From positions 1-31,862 of the forward strand of contig CAZMOE010000031.1 in the NCBI GenBank assembly GCA_964567855.1: a stretch of DNA of 31,862 bases. Direction: 5' to 3'. Below the pieces are notes generated by a model. The model did no database searches. It was not told where the DNA came from and saw only the letters and a program-made list of their open reading frames with translations. The position numbers and the translations under genes are program-made. Of the stretch, positions 23,494 to 31,818 are shown one piece after another. Each line of letters opens with the position of its first letter. Positions within the stretch are counted from its first letter, which is position 1. This DNA is from Liminaster sp964567855 (GTDB lineage: Bacteria > Bacteroidota > Bacteroidia > Bacteroidales > UBA3663).

Positions 23494-25014
23494 ATGAAAA
23501 AAATTGTACTCTTTTGGGGCGTCGCCATGGGTATATCGGCATCAGGAATCTTCCACTCCGTGTCGACAATTGCTTCGAACCGCTCATTTGATAGCGATTC
23601 TGTTATGACGGGAGATACGCTCCCTCCTTTCGTAGGTAGTGAGGAAAATGATTCTGCGGTTGTCATTGTGCCTTCAGCCGTCGATCCTAACGATTCTATC
23701 CCATCTTTAGGAGGAGGCGAGGGCGATTCTGTGGTGGTGGTCACTCCACCCGTAGTTGTTCCGGATGATCCGGTTCCGTCTTCTGGGGGCAACGATGGAG
23801 ATTCTGTCATTGTGATGTTTCCGAATGTAGGGACGGAAAGCGGAGGATTTCAAAATCAAAATCTGCTGTCTACAACGATTATTCCTATAGCCGGGAATTT
23901 GGATGAAATTTTTGCAATCGATTCGAAATATATAAAAGATTGGCAGATCCGTTTTGCGACACAGGAAGACAGGGCAGATGAGCTACAGCTCGGTATCAGA
24001 AAGGACACATTGCTGAATGGGTCCATTTATCAGCTGATAGAGCGGGGGAATAACCATGTCACGATAGATTCTCTGTATTACCGTCAAGTCGGTGACAAGG
24101 TTTATCGTTTTTCGGAAGAAAGCGGACAGGATGTTTTGCTTTTTGATTTCAGTCTGAAAGAAGGGGAAACGTTTGTAGCTCCGAATGGAGAAGAATGGGT
24201 TGTTGATCAAGTGGATGAGGCAGCCCGTATAGCAGACCATGAGGGGGGTGCCTGGGTGATGAAAGGCAAAATAGACAACACTCTAAAGGATATTTGGCAA
24301 AAAGGTGTCGGCTCGGTCTATACCGGAATTTTGCCGTATGGAGATGTAGACCGTACAAAATTGCCGCGAGTGGCCTATTGTCGACAATTCGATGCCGAAA
24401 GTCTTATATATATTCATCAGTTCAAGTGGAATGAAGTGTGCTATAAGATAGGTTTCTTTAGACCGGAATCAGATTATGACCGTGAAGATTGGGAGACTCT
24501 TTTTAAGGCGGAGTTTATAGAAGATACTTTGCATCTGTACGGCTCAAAGGAATTTTTCCCCTATGATTATGTAGCAGAGTGTCGGATACAAGGAAATGAT
24601 ATTCATGTGACGATTGATGATATAACCAATCTCCCACTTGATTGTATGGGGTGGAAAAATTTTAAGGTAAAGATTCCAGGATTTGAGGCCGGAAGTTATA
24701 ATATTGTGGTGCATTCATCGAAATATGATCATCAAGGAACCGATTTGGGAACCCTAATTTGTATGTCTGGTAGCGGTGTAATGCTTCCTTCTGCGACTCC
24801 GATGGAGATGCGAGTCGAAGGTAATATGATTTCTTGCATCTCTTCGGAAGCCGTCATGTTTGAAATTTATACGCCGGAAGCCGAGAAAATAGGAGAGGCA
24901 AAGTTTCGGAACGGCAAGGCTGCGATAAAGCTTTCCAAGACCCCGAGAATATATCTGTATGTCGTTACCAACAAGGATGATAGCCGGACAAGCGGCAAGG
25001 TGACGATAAAGTAA
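23494..25014 (+). CDS. Repeat-bearing secreted protein with T9SS C-terminal domain
   Basis: A 506-aa protein I cannot assign to a named family. A signal peptide (MKKIVLFWGVAMGISASG) is followed by a low-complexity stalk (about 32-117) of near-repeats rich in Asp, Ser, Val, Pro and Gly (GDSVVVV, VPDDPVPS). A middle part follows (about 125-430) with beta-type segments. The last ~70 residues have the look of a T9SS sorting domain: an FEIYTPEAEKIGEA strand, then IYLYVVTN, ending SGKVTIK. It is predicted to be exported and anchored or released at the cell surface. The N-terminal stalk recurs in the gene at 30187, so the two probably share an origin or role. It is divergent from folC. A hairpin follows at 25043. 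Confidence 0.75.
   Translation: MKKIVLFWGVAMGISASGIFHSVSTIASNRSFDSDSVMTGDTLPPFVGSEENDSAVVIVPSAVDPNDSIPSLGGGEGDSVVVVTPPVVVPDDPVPSSGGNDGDSVIVMFPNVGTESGGFQNQNLLSTTIIPIAGNLDEIFAIDSKYIKDWQIRFATQEDRADELQLGIRKDTLLNGSIYQLIERGNNHVTIDSLYYRQVGDKVYRFSEESGQDVLLFDFSLKEGETFVAPNGEEWVVDQVDEAARIADHEGGAWVMKGKIDNTLKDIWQKGVGSVYTGILPYGDVDRTKLPRVAYCRQFDAESLIYIHQFKWNEVCYKIGFFRPESDYDREDWETLFKAEFIEDTLHLYGSKEFFPYDYVAECRIQGNDIHVTIDDITNLPLDCMGWKNFKVKIPGFEAGSYNIVVHSSKYDHQGTDLGTLICMSGSGVMLPSATPMEMRVEGNMISCISSEAVMFEIYTPEAEKIGEAKFRNGKAAIKLSKTPRIYLYVVTNKDDSRTSGKVTIK
23647..23845 (+). repeat. Coding tandem repeats, Asp/Ser/Val/Pro stalk
   Basis: Two full and one partial unit of about 25 codons (residues 52-76, 77-101, 102-117) share the pattern (N/G)DSxVVxxPxxVxPxDxxPS followed by glycines. 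The copies are diverged in DNA. A similar stalk is encoded at 30337-30523. Confidence 0.75.
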
Positions 25015-25042
25015 TGCCTTTTGAAGATAAGAAAAGTTTGGG

Positions 25043-25079
25043 TTTCCCCCGCTTGCATGATTGGTGCAGGCGGGGGAAA
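25043..25079. terminator. Hairpin after the repeat-bearing gene
   Basis: TTTCCCCCGC (25043-25052) pairs with GCGGGGGAAA (25070-25079), with extra pairing of TTGCA and TGCA inside. It lies 29 bases past the stop at 25014. The T-run is weak. Confidence 0.65.
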
Positions 25080-25476
25080 TTTGTAGAGGTGGGAGTGTGC
25101 GGGAATATGCAGTTACAGATCGTATGAGCATGGAATGAATGTGGGCGATGATGCTTAAAATCGGAGTGAAAAGGCTTGTGTTATTCTGTCTTGTCGCAAC
25201 AACCACTTAGATAAGACTGTATTGATTTGCCAATTTGTTGAATAGGAAAATTTCGGTATTGACTTTTAGGTGTGCAAGACTTGCGTTTTAGAATCAACCA
25301 CTATGAAAATATTGATTTTAAATGAATGATCATTTAAATGACTGGCCATTATATGGATGATATGGGACTGATGTGAAATTGCAATGTCTATATTGCAACA
25401 TATTGGAGGAAGAATAATTTTGGATGATAGATAGACAATTGCATATAAGCAAATTTCATAAATTATATATGTATAT
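25080..25476. other. Gene-free AT-rich stretch
   Basis: About 400 bases with no credible gene. It contains short palindromic pieces (for example AAATGAATGATCATTTAAATG near 25320) but no long hairpin or known RNA motif that I can identify. It ends at a -7 box for the next gene. Confidence 0.5.
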
Positions 25477-25484
25477 TATATTTG
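25454..25484 (+). promoter_or_regulatory. Promoter of the S74/T9SS gene
   Basis: TATATTTG (25477-25484) fits TAnnTTTG. A TTTC at 25454-25457, 19 bases upstream, is one base away from the -33 TTTG. The ATG is at 25517. Confidence 0.6.
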
Positions 25485-25516
25485 CCATAAATAAAAATAA
25501 TTAAAATTCATAGCAA

Positions 25517-26704
25517 ATGAGAAACTTTATTATTATATGTTTTTCACTCGCGTTAACTTATAATGATGTTAATGCTCAGTTGATTGTTGATGGTACTACG
25601 GGAAATGTTGGAATTCAAGCTACAGGAGATATTAAATCTTCGTTAGCTGTTGGTGGTAATGGAGATGCAATAGCCAAAGTGTCTATTGAGGATGGAGAAT
25701 CTTCTACAATACATTTGGGACGTAGAGAGGGCAACGACGGTTGGATTTATACTGTACGAGGGCTTGCGAGAGTCACTTCACCAAGAAGCCATTATGGACT
25801 TGTAGGCCTCTCGTTTTCTAATACCCCTTTAAGTTACAGTCGTTCTTATGGTGTATTGGGAACGGCCGGAAATGCAACTTCCGGATGGAATTATGGCGTA
25901 TATGGAGGTTTACGAGGGACAAATAATGGCGCTGCTGTTTTTGGCTCTTCAAATTCCTCCCATGAACAAGCTTTGACTTATGCCCTTCCTGGACGTTATG
26001 CCGGTTATTTTGAAGGTCCCGTTTATGGGTCGAGTACTGTCACCGCCGCGGAATTTTTGGTGAATTCGGATGCGCGTTTCAAGAAAAATATTTCCCATAT
26101 CGGGCGTGAACGCAGTTTAAGTAATGTAATGAAGTTGTCGCCGGTTGAATATGAATTGCAACAAGTCTCCATTACAACCGAAAGCGATACGTTGTCTACA
26201 GGAGAGGCTGTGTTGTTTAACGAGTCTTCTGCAGAGTTTTGCAAAACTCAATTCGGATTGATTGCACAGGATGTAGAGAAGATTTTCCCTGAACTTGTCT
26301 ATGAAGATGGGAATGGATATAAAAGTGTGAATTATATTGGTTTGATACCGATGCTCATTCAGTCTATTCAAGAGCTTACCGCAGAGGTGGAAGATTTAAA
26401 AGCGAATCAAGTGGGCAAAAAAATTAAAACTTATGCCAATGCCAAGAGTCCATCTATAGATCAAAATTATCCGAACCCGGTTACAGAGTCTACTTCCATC
26501 AAGTATTATTTGCCGGAAGCGATTTCTGTGGCTCGTCTTCATATTTATGATAAAACAGGTTCATTGGTTGATAGTTATATGTTGACTGAACGTGGTGAGG
26601 GAGAGATTAACCTTTCTGGCTATAAATTGTCCGCTGGTAATTATGTTTATACACTTTTGGTGGACGGAAATGTAATTGATTCTAAGCAAATGATTGTGGA
26701 ATAA
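25517..26704 (+). CDS. S74-autochaperone (tail-spike-like) protein with T9SS type A sorting domain
   Basis: A 395-aa protein with a signal peptide to about residue 20 (YNDVNAQ). Residues 21-180 are Gly/Tyr-rich beta repeats (GLVGLS, YGVLGTAG, YGVYGGLRG, YAGYFEG) like those before intramolecular chaperones. At 184-296 is a Peptidase_S74 domain: NSDARFKKNI with the Ser184-Asp185 cleavage pair, LSPVEYEL, FGLIAQDVEKIFPELV, and a final helix IPMLIQSIQELTAEVEDL. Such domains trimerise and cut themselves off phage tail spikes. A complete T9SS type A domain follows (313-395; QNYPNPV, TSIKYYLPE, LHIYDKTGSLV, AGNYVYTLLVDG). Probably a surface trimeric fibre. The same island encodes a C25 protease. If self-cleavage occurs, the sorting tail would leave with the chaperone, so cleavage may be lost. 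Confidence 0.88.
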   Translation: MRNFIIICFSLALTYNDVNAQLIVDGTTGNVGIQATGDIKSSLAVGGNGDAIAKVSIEDGESSTIHLGRREGNDGWIYTVRGLARVTSPRSHYGLVGLSFSNTPLSYSRSYGVLGTAGNATSGWNYGVYGGLRGTNNGAAVFGSSNSSHEQALTYALPGRYAGYFEGPVYGSSTVTAAEFLVNSDARFKKNISHIGRERSLSNVMKLSPVEYELQQVSITTESDTLSTGEAVLFNESSAEFCKTQFGLIAQDVEKIFPELVYEDGNGYKSVNYIGLIPMLIQSIQELTAEVEDLKANQVGKKIKTYANAKSPSIDQNYPNPVTESTSIKYYLPEAISVARLHIYDKTGSLVDSYMLTERGEGEINLSGYKLSAGNYVYTLLVDGNVIDSKQMIVE

Positions 26705-26753
26705 GATGAATTTATATTTCATGATTATTCGGTCCCTTTAATATCTGATTGCT

Positions 26754-28925
26754 ATGCTAAAATTCGAAAAAATATTCGGAATAATATTTTGTTGGTTGGC
26801 GATGTATATTATTCCGACAAAAGCGGAATCATTAACCGTTCAGTTTGATAAGAAAGATTTTAATATTTCTTTATCCGATAGTATTGTTACCTTAAAGTCA
26901 AATGATTTAGGTTACTTTTATAAGGAAGATATTTCTCTTCCTGCATTGCTTTATAAAGCGGTGAATATTCCTGTACATTATACTACATCGGGATTGAATT
27001 TCACAACGGAAGTGCAAAAGGAGTTGTTGTATGAGAACGTATATTTGATGCAAAATGAAAGGGGGTACATATCGACAGATACAATGTATATTGCTCCAGA
27101 AATTTCTACTATGTCGGTAAAAGACCCGGTGGAGTATATTTTTTTGGAGAGAAATATGAAGAATGTATCTGCGCTCTTTTCTGTAGCTCCGTTCGTTTAT
27201 GATTACGCAGAAAAGAAACTTTATTTTGTATCTTCTGTTTCCATTACACTCCATGATTTGGAATATAAGGCTTCTATACCGGTAAAACGGTTCCCTAAAA
27301 ATAGTTCTATAATAACTACGCCGCAAGACTCGGTTGATTATATGGTGATCACTTCCCGGGATTTGATGGATGCATTCAAACCTCTCTGTCAATGGAAAAG
27401 GCAGAAAGGATTAAGAACAAAAATCATGGCGGTTGAAGATATTTATGAACTTTATGAAGGCGCTACACCTCAATTGAAAATTAAAAGTTGTTTGTATAAT
27501 CACTATGATTTAGGGTTGAAATGGGCGTTATTAGGTGGAGATGTTGGGGCTGTTCCTATTCAGCAATGTTATCTTAGATATGGTCCAATAGGAGAAGATT
27601 ATACTCCTGCAGATCAATTCTATTCTTGTTTTGATGGAGCTTTTGATTGGGATAAAAATGGAAATGGTATAGTAGGGGAAAATGTTGATGATGTTGATTT
27701 CATTCCGGAAATTTGTGTGTCAAGAGTTCCGGTTAATAGTGTTGACGATGTGTCCAATTTTATTGGTAAATTATTAAAATATGAAATTGCACCTTCTCCG
27801 ACGAATTATATGAACAGAATGTTATTTAGTGGAGCGAAAATAACAGAACTGTTAGAAAACGGAACCAAAAGCGATTCTCATATGGTTGGTTTAAATATAT
27901 ATAATAATTATGTAACTAAATATTGGGGTGGAGAAGGTTTTTTTCTTTATGATACGGGGGGAAGTTGGGGGGATTCTTATGGACTAAGGCTTTATGGATT
28001 TGTTGAACAAATTAATTCTGGTTATCATTTTTTATATGTTAATACTCATGGGAATTGTAATTGCTGGCAGTTAAGTAGTTCGCTTTATACAACATTTGAT
28101 GTAAATCGTCAAAGAAATCGAAATGCAACGATTATATTAACGTCTGCATGTCTAACAAATGCTTTTGATAATGAATTAACATCCTTAGGAGAAGCTTTTA
28201 TAAATAATCCAAATGGTGTATGTGTGGCTTATGCTGGATTTTCAAGAGAAAGTGCAAGTTACTTAGGAGGGGATCCTTCAGGATCAGACCTTTATGGGGC
28301 AATGTTTTTTGAATATTTGTTTTCTGGAAAATCATTTTTTGAACCATATAGATTAGGCGATATTGTGACTTTGGCAAAAATGAGTCAAAGACCGATGTCA
28401 AATGGTTATTTTATGGCAAGATGGAATCAGCTAAATTATAATTTATTGGGCGATCCGGAAATGACTATTTATACAGATGATCCACAAAAATTTAATGTTA
28501 CAGCTATAAATGTTGAAAATGGTACTATTTTCGTAAATAGTGGAGGTGTTGATAGTTGTATAATAACAATGGTGGGAACATCTCCTGCTTCCGATTTTCA
28601 GGTAATAAAGTGCGGTTCTTCCTGTGAGTTTGATATTCCCAATGAACCTGTTGTAATTACAATTACAAAGCATAATTATATACCACTTATGTATTACGTA
28701 AATGGAACTGATATATATATTCAAAATAAGGAATTCTCTACTGCAATTTTGTTTTCAGCAGAGAATGTTTATATGGGAAATTCTGTGACAACAATGAAGG
28801 ATTCTGGAGATGTTGTTATTTCTCCTGGTGCAGGATTGATAATAGAATCGCAAGGTCGAACCATTTTGGATAAAGGTACGATTTGTAAAAAGGGAGGATC
28901 GATATATATACCAAAATTACGATGA
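26754..28925 (+). CDS. Gingipain-like cysteine protease (peptidase family C25)
   Basis: A 723-aa secreted protein with a signal peptide near residues 5-25. After an N-terminal beta propeptide-like region, the C25 core starts at about 195 (DYMVITSRDLMDAFKP, WKRQKGLRTKIM). It includes WALLGGD, a calcium-type loop DWDKNGNGIVGE (298-309), ISRVPV-like CVSRVPV, His432 in YVNTHGN and Cys466 in ILTSACLT, the catalytic pair. An Ig-like region follows (about 580-670). The last ~50 residues are a repeated strand domain (VVISPGAGLIIESQG) like the 3-coathanger-stack domain seen in T9SS cargo. Substrate specificity (Arg or Lys) cannot be judged. It sits between an S74 fibre and two secreted unknowns, so it may process surface or host proteins. 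The gene is AT-richer than the housekeeping genes. Confidence 0.9.
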   Translation: MLKFEKIFGIIFCWLAMYIIPTKAESLTVQFDKKDFNISLSDSIVTLKSNDLGYFYKEDISLPALLYKAVNIPVHYTTSGLNFTTEVQKELLYENVYLMQNERGYISTDTMYIAPEISTMSVKDPVEYIFLERNMKNVSALFSVAPFVYDYAEKKLYFVSSVSITLHDLEYKASIPVKRFPKNSSIITTPQDSVDYMVITSRDLMDAFKPLCQWKRQKGLRTKIMAVEDIYELYEGATPQLKIKSCLYNHYDLGLKWALLGGDVGAVPIQQCYLRYGPIGEDYTPADQFYSCFDGAFDWDKNGNGIVGENVDDVDFIPEICVSRVPVNSVDDVSNFIGKLLKYEIAPSPTNYMNRMLFSGAKITELLENGTKSDSHMVGLNIYNNYVTKYWGGEGFFLYDTGGSWGDSYGLRLYGFVEQINSGYHFLYVNTHGNCNCWQLSSSLYTTFDVNRQRNRNATIILTSACLTNAFDNELTSLGEAFINNPNGVCVAYAGFSRESASYLGGDPSGSDLYGAMFFEYLFSGKSFFEPYRLGDIVTLAKMSQRPMSNGYFMARWNQLNYNLLGDPEMTIYTDDPQKFNVTAINVENGTIFVNSGGVDSCIITMVGTSPASDFQVIKCGSSCEFDIPNEPVVITITKHNYIPLMYYVNGTDIYIQNKEFSTAILFSAENVYMGNSVTTMKDSGDVVISPGAGLIIESQGRTILDKGTICKKGGSIYIPKLR

Positions 28926-28932
28926 TTCGTTA

Positions 28933-28940
28933 TATATTTG
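28933..28940 (+). promoter_or_regulatory. Possible -7 box before the 392-aa gene
   Basis: TATATTTG fits TAnnTTTG but the region is very AT-rich, so chance matches are likely. The ATG is at 28971. Confidence 0.35.
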
Positions 28941-28970
28941 ATATATACATATTAAAAATAATTTCTATTT

Positions 28971-30149
28971 ATGAAAATACATCTATTTGTTTTGGGTATG
29001 ATATTCCCTTTTGTTCAGACAGTGGTAGCAAAAGAGAATATGAATATGGAAAAGAATCCCGTAGCAGACAAATCGCAGTTGCCGGTACCAACCTATACGA
29101 TCGGTCAATTAGAAGGATTATTTATGAAGTATCTGAAGTTTGATGAATATCCGGTTGAAGATGCACGCATATATATAAATTATCATGGCAAGTATGATTA
29201 TACGTCTAACTCCGGTATAGACAATTATACGTTATTATTTCCGGAACCGAGGACTTTCTATTTTTATGCTTATGGTGAAAATTACTTGCCATCGGATATT
29301 CAGAAAATCACCATCATAACGGATTATTCGGATGGGTTGGTGGATTATAAATTAATGGAGCATCTGTCTTTCCAGAATTGGAGCACCGATGATCTGATTG
29401 ACGGGCTGTATTATGATTTTTATAAGGATACGGATAGTGCTGGAAGTATTATATGGGTTCCACGCGACTCTTTGACTGTATGCAATGAAGAGGGCTGGGA
29501 AATAGGATCGTATGGCCAGCGCGTAACCGTGCAGCCGATTACGGTTTCCAATCATTATGGAGATGTATATGGGCCGCCGTGTTTTAAATATTTTGTAGGT
29601 ATGGATGCTACGGATCGCGCCCTGTCTTTTCTTGAACGGAAAAATGAAGGAGATCCTGCCAATGCTTATATTCGCTCGACTAAAAAGTATCCGGGACCGC
29701 TTGAGATCGATGTATATATGTGCGGTCAATATGAAGAGGGGAATCCGGAATGTATAGAGTTATATACCTCGGTCGATGGCAAGACTTGGAATTTTGCAAG
29801 TAAGACCTCTATTGATAGTTACAGAACTGTGGATCCGAAGGTATTGTATTATGACCAAATAGATTCCGTTTATGTGATGATAAAAAGCGCTTCGCATCAT
29901 CATGAGTCGAGAACTCTGATTTTTGATATTTATATTACTTATGGCATAATGGGACGTAGTTACACTTTTAGGGAAGACTTTCTTAATGCCATGGAGGATA
30001 TTTCTGTAGATAAGACCCCGTCCGTCAAGAGAGAAATGTTTTACGATTTTTCCGGACGTCCGATAAAAGATTTTCAGCATGCTGTCGGCATAAAGGTAAT
30101 AGAATATAGCGATGGCAGTCGGAAAATAGAAAAAATTATTGGAAAGTAG
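28971..30149 (+). CDS. Secreted protein of unknown function, T9SS-like tail (paralogue A)
   Basis: A 392-aa protein I do not recognise. It has a signal peptide (MKIHLFVLGMIFPFVQTVVAKE). Its body aligns with the later protein at 30187 through HLSFQNWSTDDLI, YYDFYKD, EEGWEIGSYGQRV, ERKNEGDPANAYI and a following SVDGKTWNF segment. The first segment also has a chitobiase-like strand pattern. The C-terminus (FYDFSGRPI, then GIKVIEYSDGS and KIEKIIGK) has the strand-turn pattern of T9SS sorting domains in a divergent form. No catalytic motif is visible. It may be a binding or adhesin-type module. It lies 46 bases behind the C25 gene and 38 before its paralogue, probably cotranscribed. Confidence 0.7.
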   Translation: MKIHLFVLGMIFPFVQTVVAKENMNMEKNPVADKSQLPVPTYTIGQLEGLFMKYLKFDEYPVEDARIYINYHGKYDYTSNSGIDNYTLLFPEPRTFYFYAYGENYLPSDIQKITIITDYSDGLVDYKLMEHLSFQNWSTDDLIDGLYYDFYKDTDSAGSIIWVPRDSLTVCNEEGWEIGSYGQRVTVQPITVSNHYGDVYGPPCFKYFVGMDATDRALSFLERKNEGDPANAYIRSTKKYPGPLEIDVYMCGQYEEGNPECIELYTSVDGKTWNFASKTSIDSYRTVDPKVLYYDQIDSVYVMIKSASHHHESRTLIFDIYITYGIMGRSYTFREDFLNAMEDISVDKTPSVKREMFYDFSGRPIKDFQHAVGIKVIEYSDGSRKIEKIIGK

Positions 30150-30186
30150 ATTATTACCGATACATAATATTTAAAATATTCAATTT

Positions 30187-31818
30187 ATGAAAAAATCAGT
30201 GCTATTTGTAGTAATGACTGCAGGATGGTCGGCATGGGGTGTCCGCACTGTATCGGCCGAGGCTATGGCCATGTCTTTTGATTCTGATACAACATGGGTG
30301 GGAGATACCCTTCCTGGCAATATAGGAGGTGGAGGCGATGATTCTGTTGTGGTTGTTGTGCCTCCGGTAGTTGGTCCTAATGACACAATTCCCTCATTCG
30401 GGGAGGGAAATGGTGATTCTGCCGTGGTCGTTATTCCTTCGGTCGTTGATCCGGAGGATCCGACAACACCCTTTTCCGGAGTTGGTGCTGGTGATTCTAC
30501 AATCGTTGTTTCTTCAGTTGATGATTCGAATAATAAGGGAAATGACGATGAAATACAAACGACAAAAACTGCGATACCTGTATTTTCCATACTTTACAAT
30601 GATGGTATGACTCAAGTGAAAATGTCTACAGAAACTTCGGATGCCCTTATTTATTATACCGTTGATGGGTCTGAACCATCGGAGAAAAGCGAACTTTACA
30701 AACAACCGCTCACTTTTACGTCAGATAATATTGTCAGGGCCATTGCTATTGAGGAAAAATTAGGGGCAAGCGAAATTATTACAGAGTCAATCGTTGTTAA
30801 AACGAAATTGCCAACGCCTACCTATGAAGTATCTCAAGAATATTTTATAACAAAGGTCTTTATTAAAGCGCCGGTAGATGATGCTGTGTTGTATTTTAAT
30901 GAAGAGGGACATAATGATGTTTCACGATCCTATATATGTGATCCGGATCAGAGTTTTAGTTTCGATTGGTCTTTTTTCTGCTTTGCTGGTGGCGAAAAAT
31001 ACTTGCCTTCAGATCCTGTATTTATATCGGTTGAGATTTTGCACCGTGATGCGGAAATATGGTCACATCTGACATTTCAAAACTGGAGTACGGAAGATTT
31101 GATTAAAGATAAATATTATGATTTCTATAAAGAAATAATGGTGGATGGGACGACTATTCAAGTTCCGACAGATTCCTTAACTACCCGTAGCGATGAAGAA
31201 GGATGGGAAATAGGCTCTTGGGGACAACGTGTTTATGTTCAATCAAAAGAGGTAATAGGCGATGCATCTGATTACATAAGTGATTATGTTCTAATATTTG
31301 GAGAACGGAAAAATGAAGAAGATCCTGCAAATGCGTATATCCAATCAACGCAAAAATATGGTCGTTTTTCTTTGAAACTTTATGTCGATAGAAAAGATGA
31401 AAGTGTAGATAGTGGATGTTTGGATATATTATTTTCTCATGATGGAGAAAATTGGAACTTGTATCCGGAAGAATTGATATATAAATATCGTTTGTGTGAT
31501 GATGTTGAATGTATAGGTGTGTCTGACGAACGTCGTGATTCTACTATTTATCTCAAGATTCAGAGTGCAACAACCTCTTATAAAACGGAGACTGCCATTT
31601 ATGATATAATTGTAGAGGAATTGTTAGGGTTGCCTGCGGATGATGGTGGAATGGAAATTATAGATAGTGTTTCATCTGATATAGAACCTATTGTAAAATA
31701 TTATGATCTTTTAGGATGCCCAATAGATAATATTTCAATTATAAAAGGTCCTGTTATTCGTACTATTGAATATAGAAATAGTATTCGTAAGAGTGAAAGA
31801 ATATTGTTTCAAAGATGA
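30187..31818 (+). CDS. Mosaic secreted protein: repeat stalk, chitobiase-like domain, paralogue-A region
   Basis: A 543-aa protein. It has a signal peptide (MKKSVLFVVMTAGW), then a stalk (about 30-112) of the same GDSVVVV / PNDTIPS repeats as the gene at 23494. Residues about 127-205 look like a chitobiase/beta-hexosaminidase C-terminal-type sandwich (YYTVDGSEPSEKSELY, then VRAIAIEE). From about 207 on it follows the 28971 protein: LPTPTYEV, HLTFQNWSTEDLI, EEGWEIGSWGQRV and ERKNEEDPANAYI. The tail (YYDLLGCPID, IRTIEYRNS) is a degenerate form of the same sorting tail. The gene is thus built from parts of two neighbours. It is complete; the stop lies 44 bases before the window end. Function is unknown. 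Confidence 0.72.
   Translation: MKKSVLFVVMTAGWSAWGVRTVSAEAMAMSFDSDTTWVGDTLPGNIGGGGDDSVVVVVPPVVGPNDTIPSFGEGNGDSAVVVIPSVVDPEDPTTPFSGVGAGDSTIVVSSVDDSNNKGNDDEIQTTKTAIPVFSILYNDGMTQVKMSTETSDALIYYTVDGSEPSEKSELYKQPLTFTSDNIVRAIAIEEKLGASEIITESIVVKTKLPTPTYEVSQEYFITKVFIKAPVDDAVLYFNEEGHNDVSRSYICDPDQSFSFDWSFFCFAGGEKYLPSDPVFISVEILHRDAEIWSHLTFQNWSTEDLIKDKYYDFYKEIMVDGTTIQVPTDSLTTRSDEEGWEIGSWGQRVYVQSKEVIGDASDYISDYVLIFGERKNEEDPANAYIQSTQKYGRFSLKLYVDRKDESVDSGCLDILFSHDGENWNLYPEELIYKYRLCDDVECIGVSDERRDSTIYLKIQSATTSYKTETAIYDIIVEELLGLPADDGGMEIIDSVSSDIEPIVKYYDLLGCPIDNISIIKGPVIRTIEYRNSIRKSERILFQR
30337..30523 (+). repeat. Coding tandem repeats homologous to 23647-23845
   Basis: Two full units and one partial unit of about 25 codons (residues 51-75, 76-101, 102-112) share the (D/G)DSxVVxxPxVVxPxDxxP pattern with the stalk at 23647-23845. 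Both are preceded by FDSD(S/T) and a GDTLP tag. Confidence 0.75.

Noticed and set aside
23647..23845. CRISPR array in the repeat region.
   Set aside because: The repeats are in frame, of codon-multiple length, diverged in DNA and have no spacers.
25517..26704. Prophage remnant, because of the S74 tail-spike domain.
   Set aside because: No phage structural, lysis or integrase genes are near; the protein has a signal peptide and a T9SS tail, which phage fibres lack.
23494..31818. A second DGR target in the surface island.
   Set aside because: I found no segment resembling the TR and no GGSW/GLRL-type ending there; the repeats are ordinary coding repeats without adenine-specific differences.
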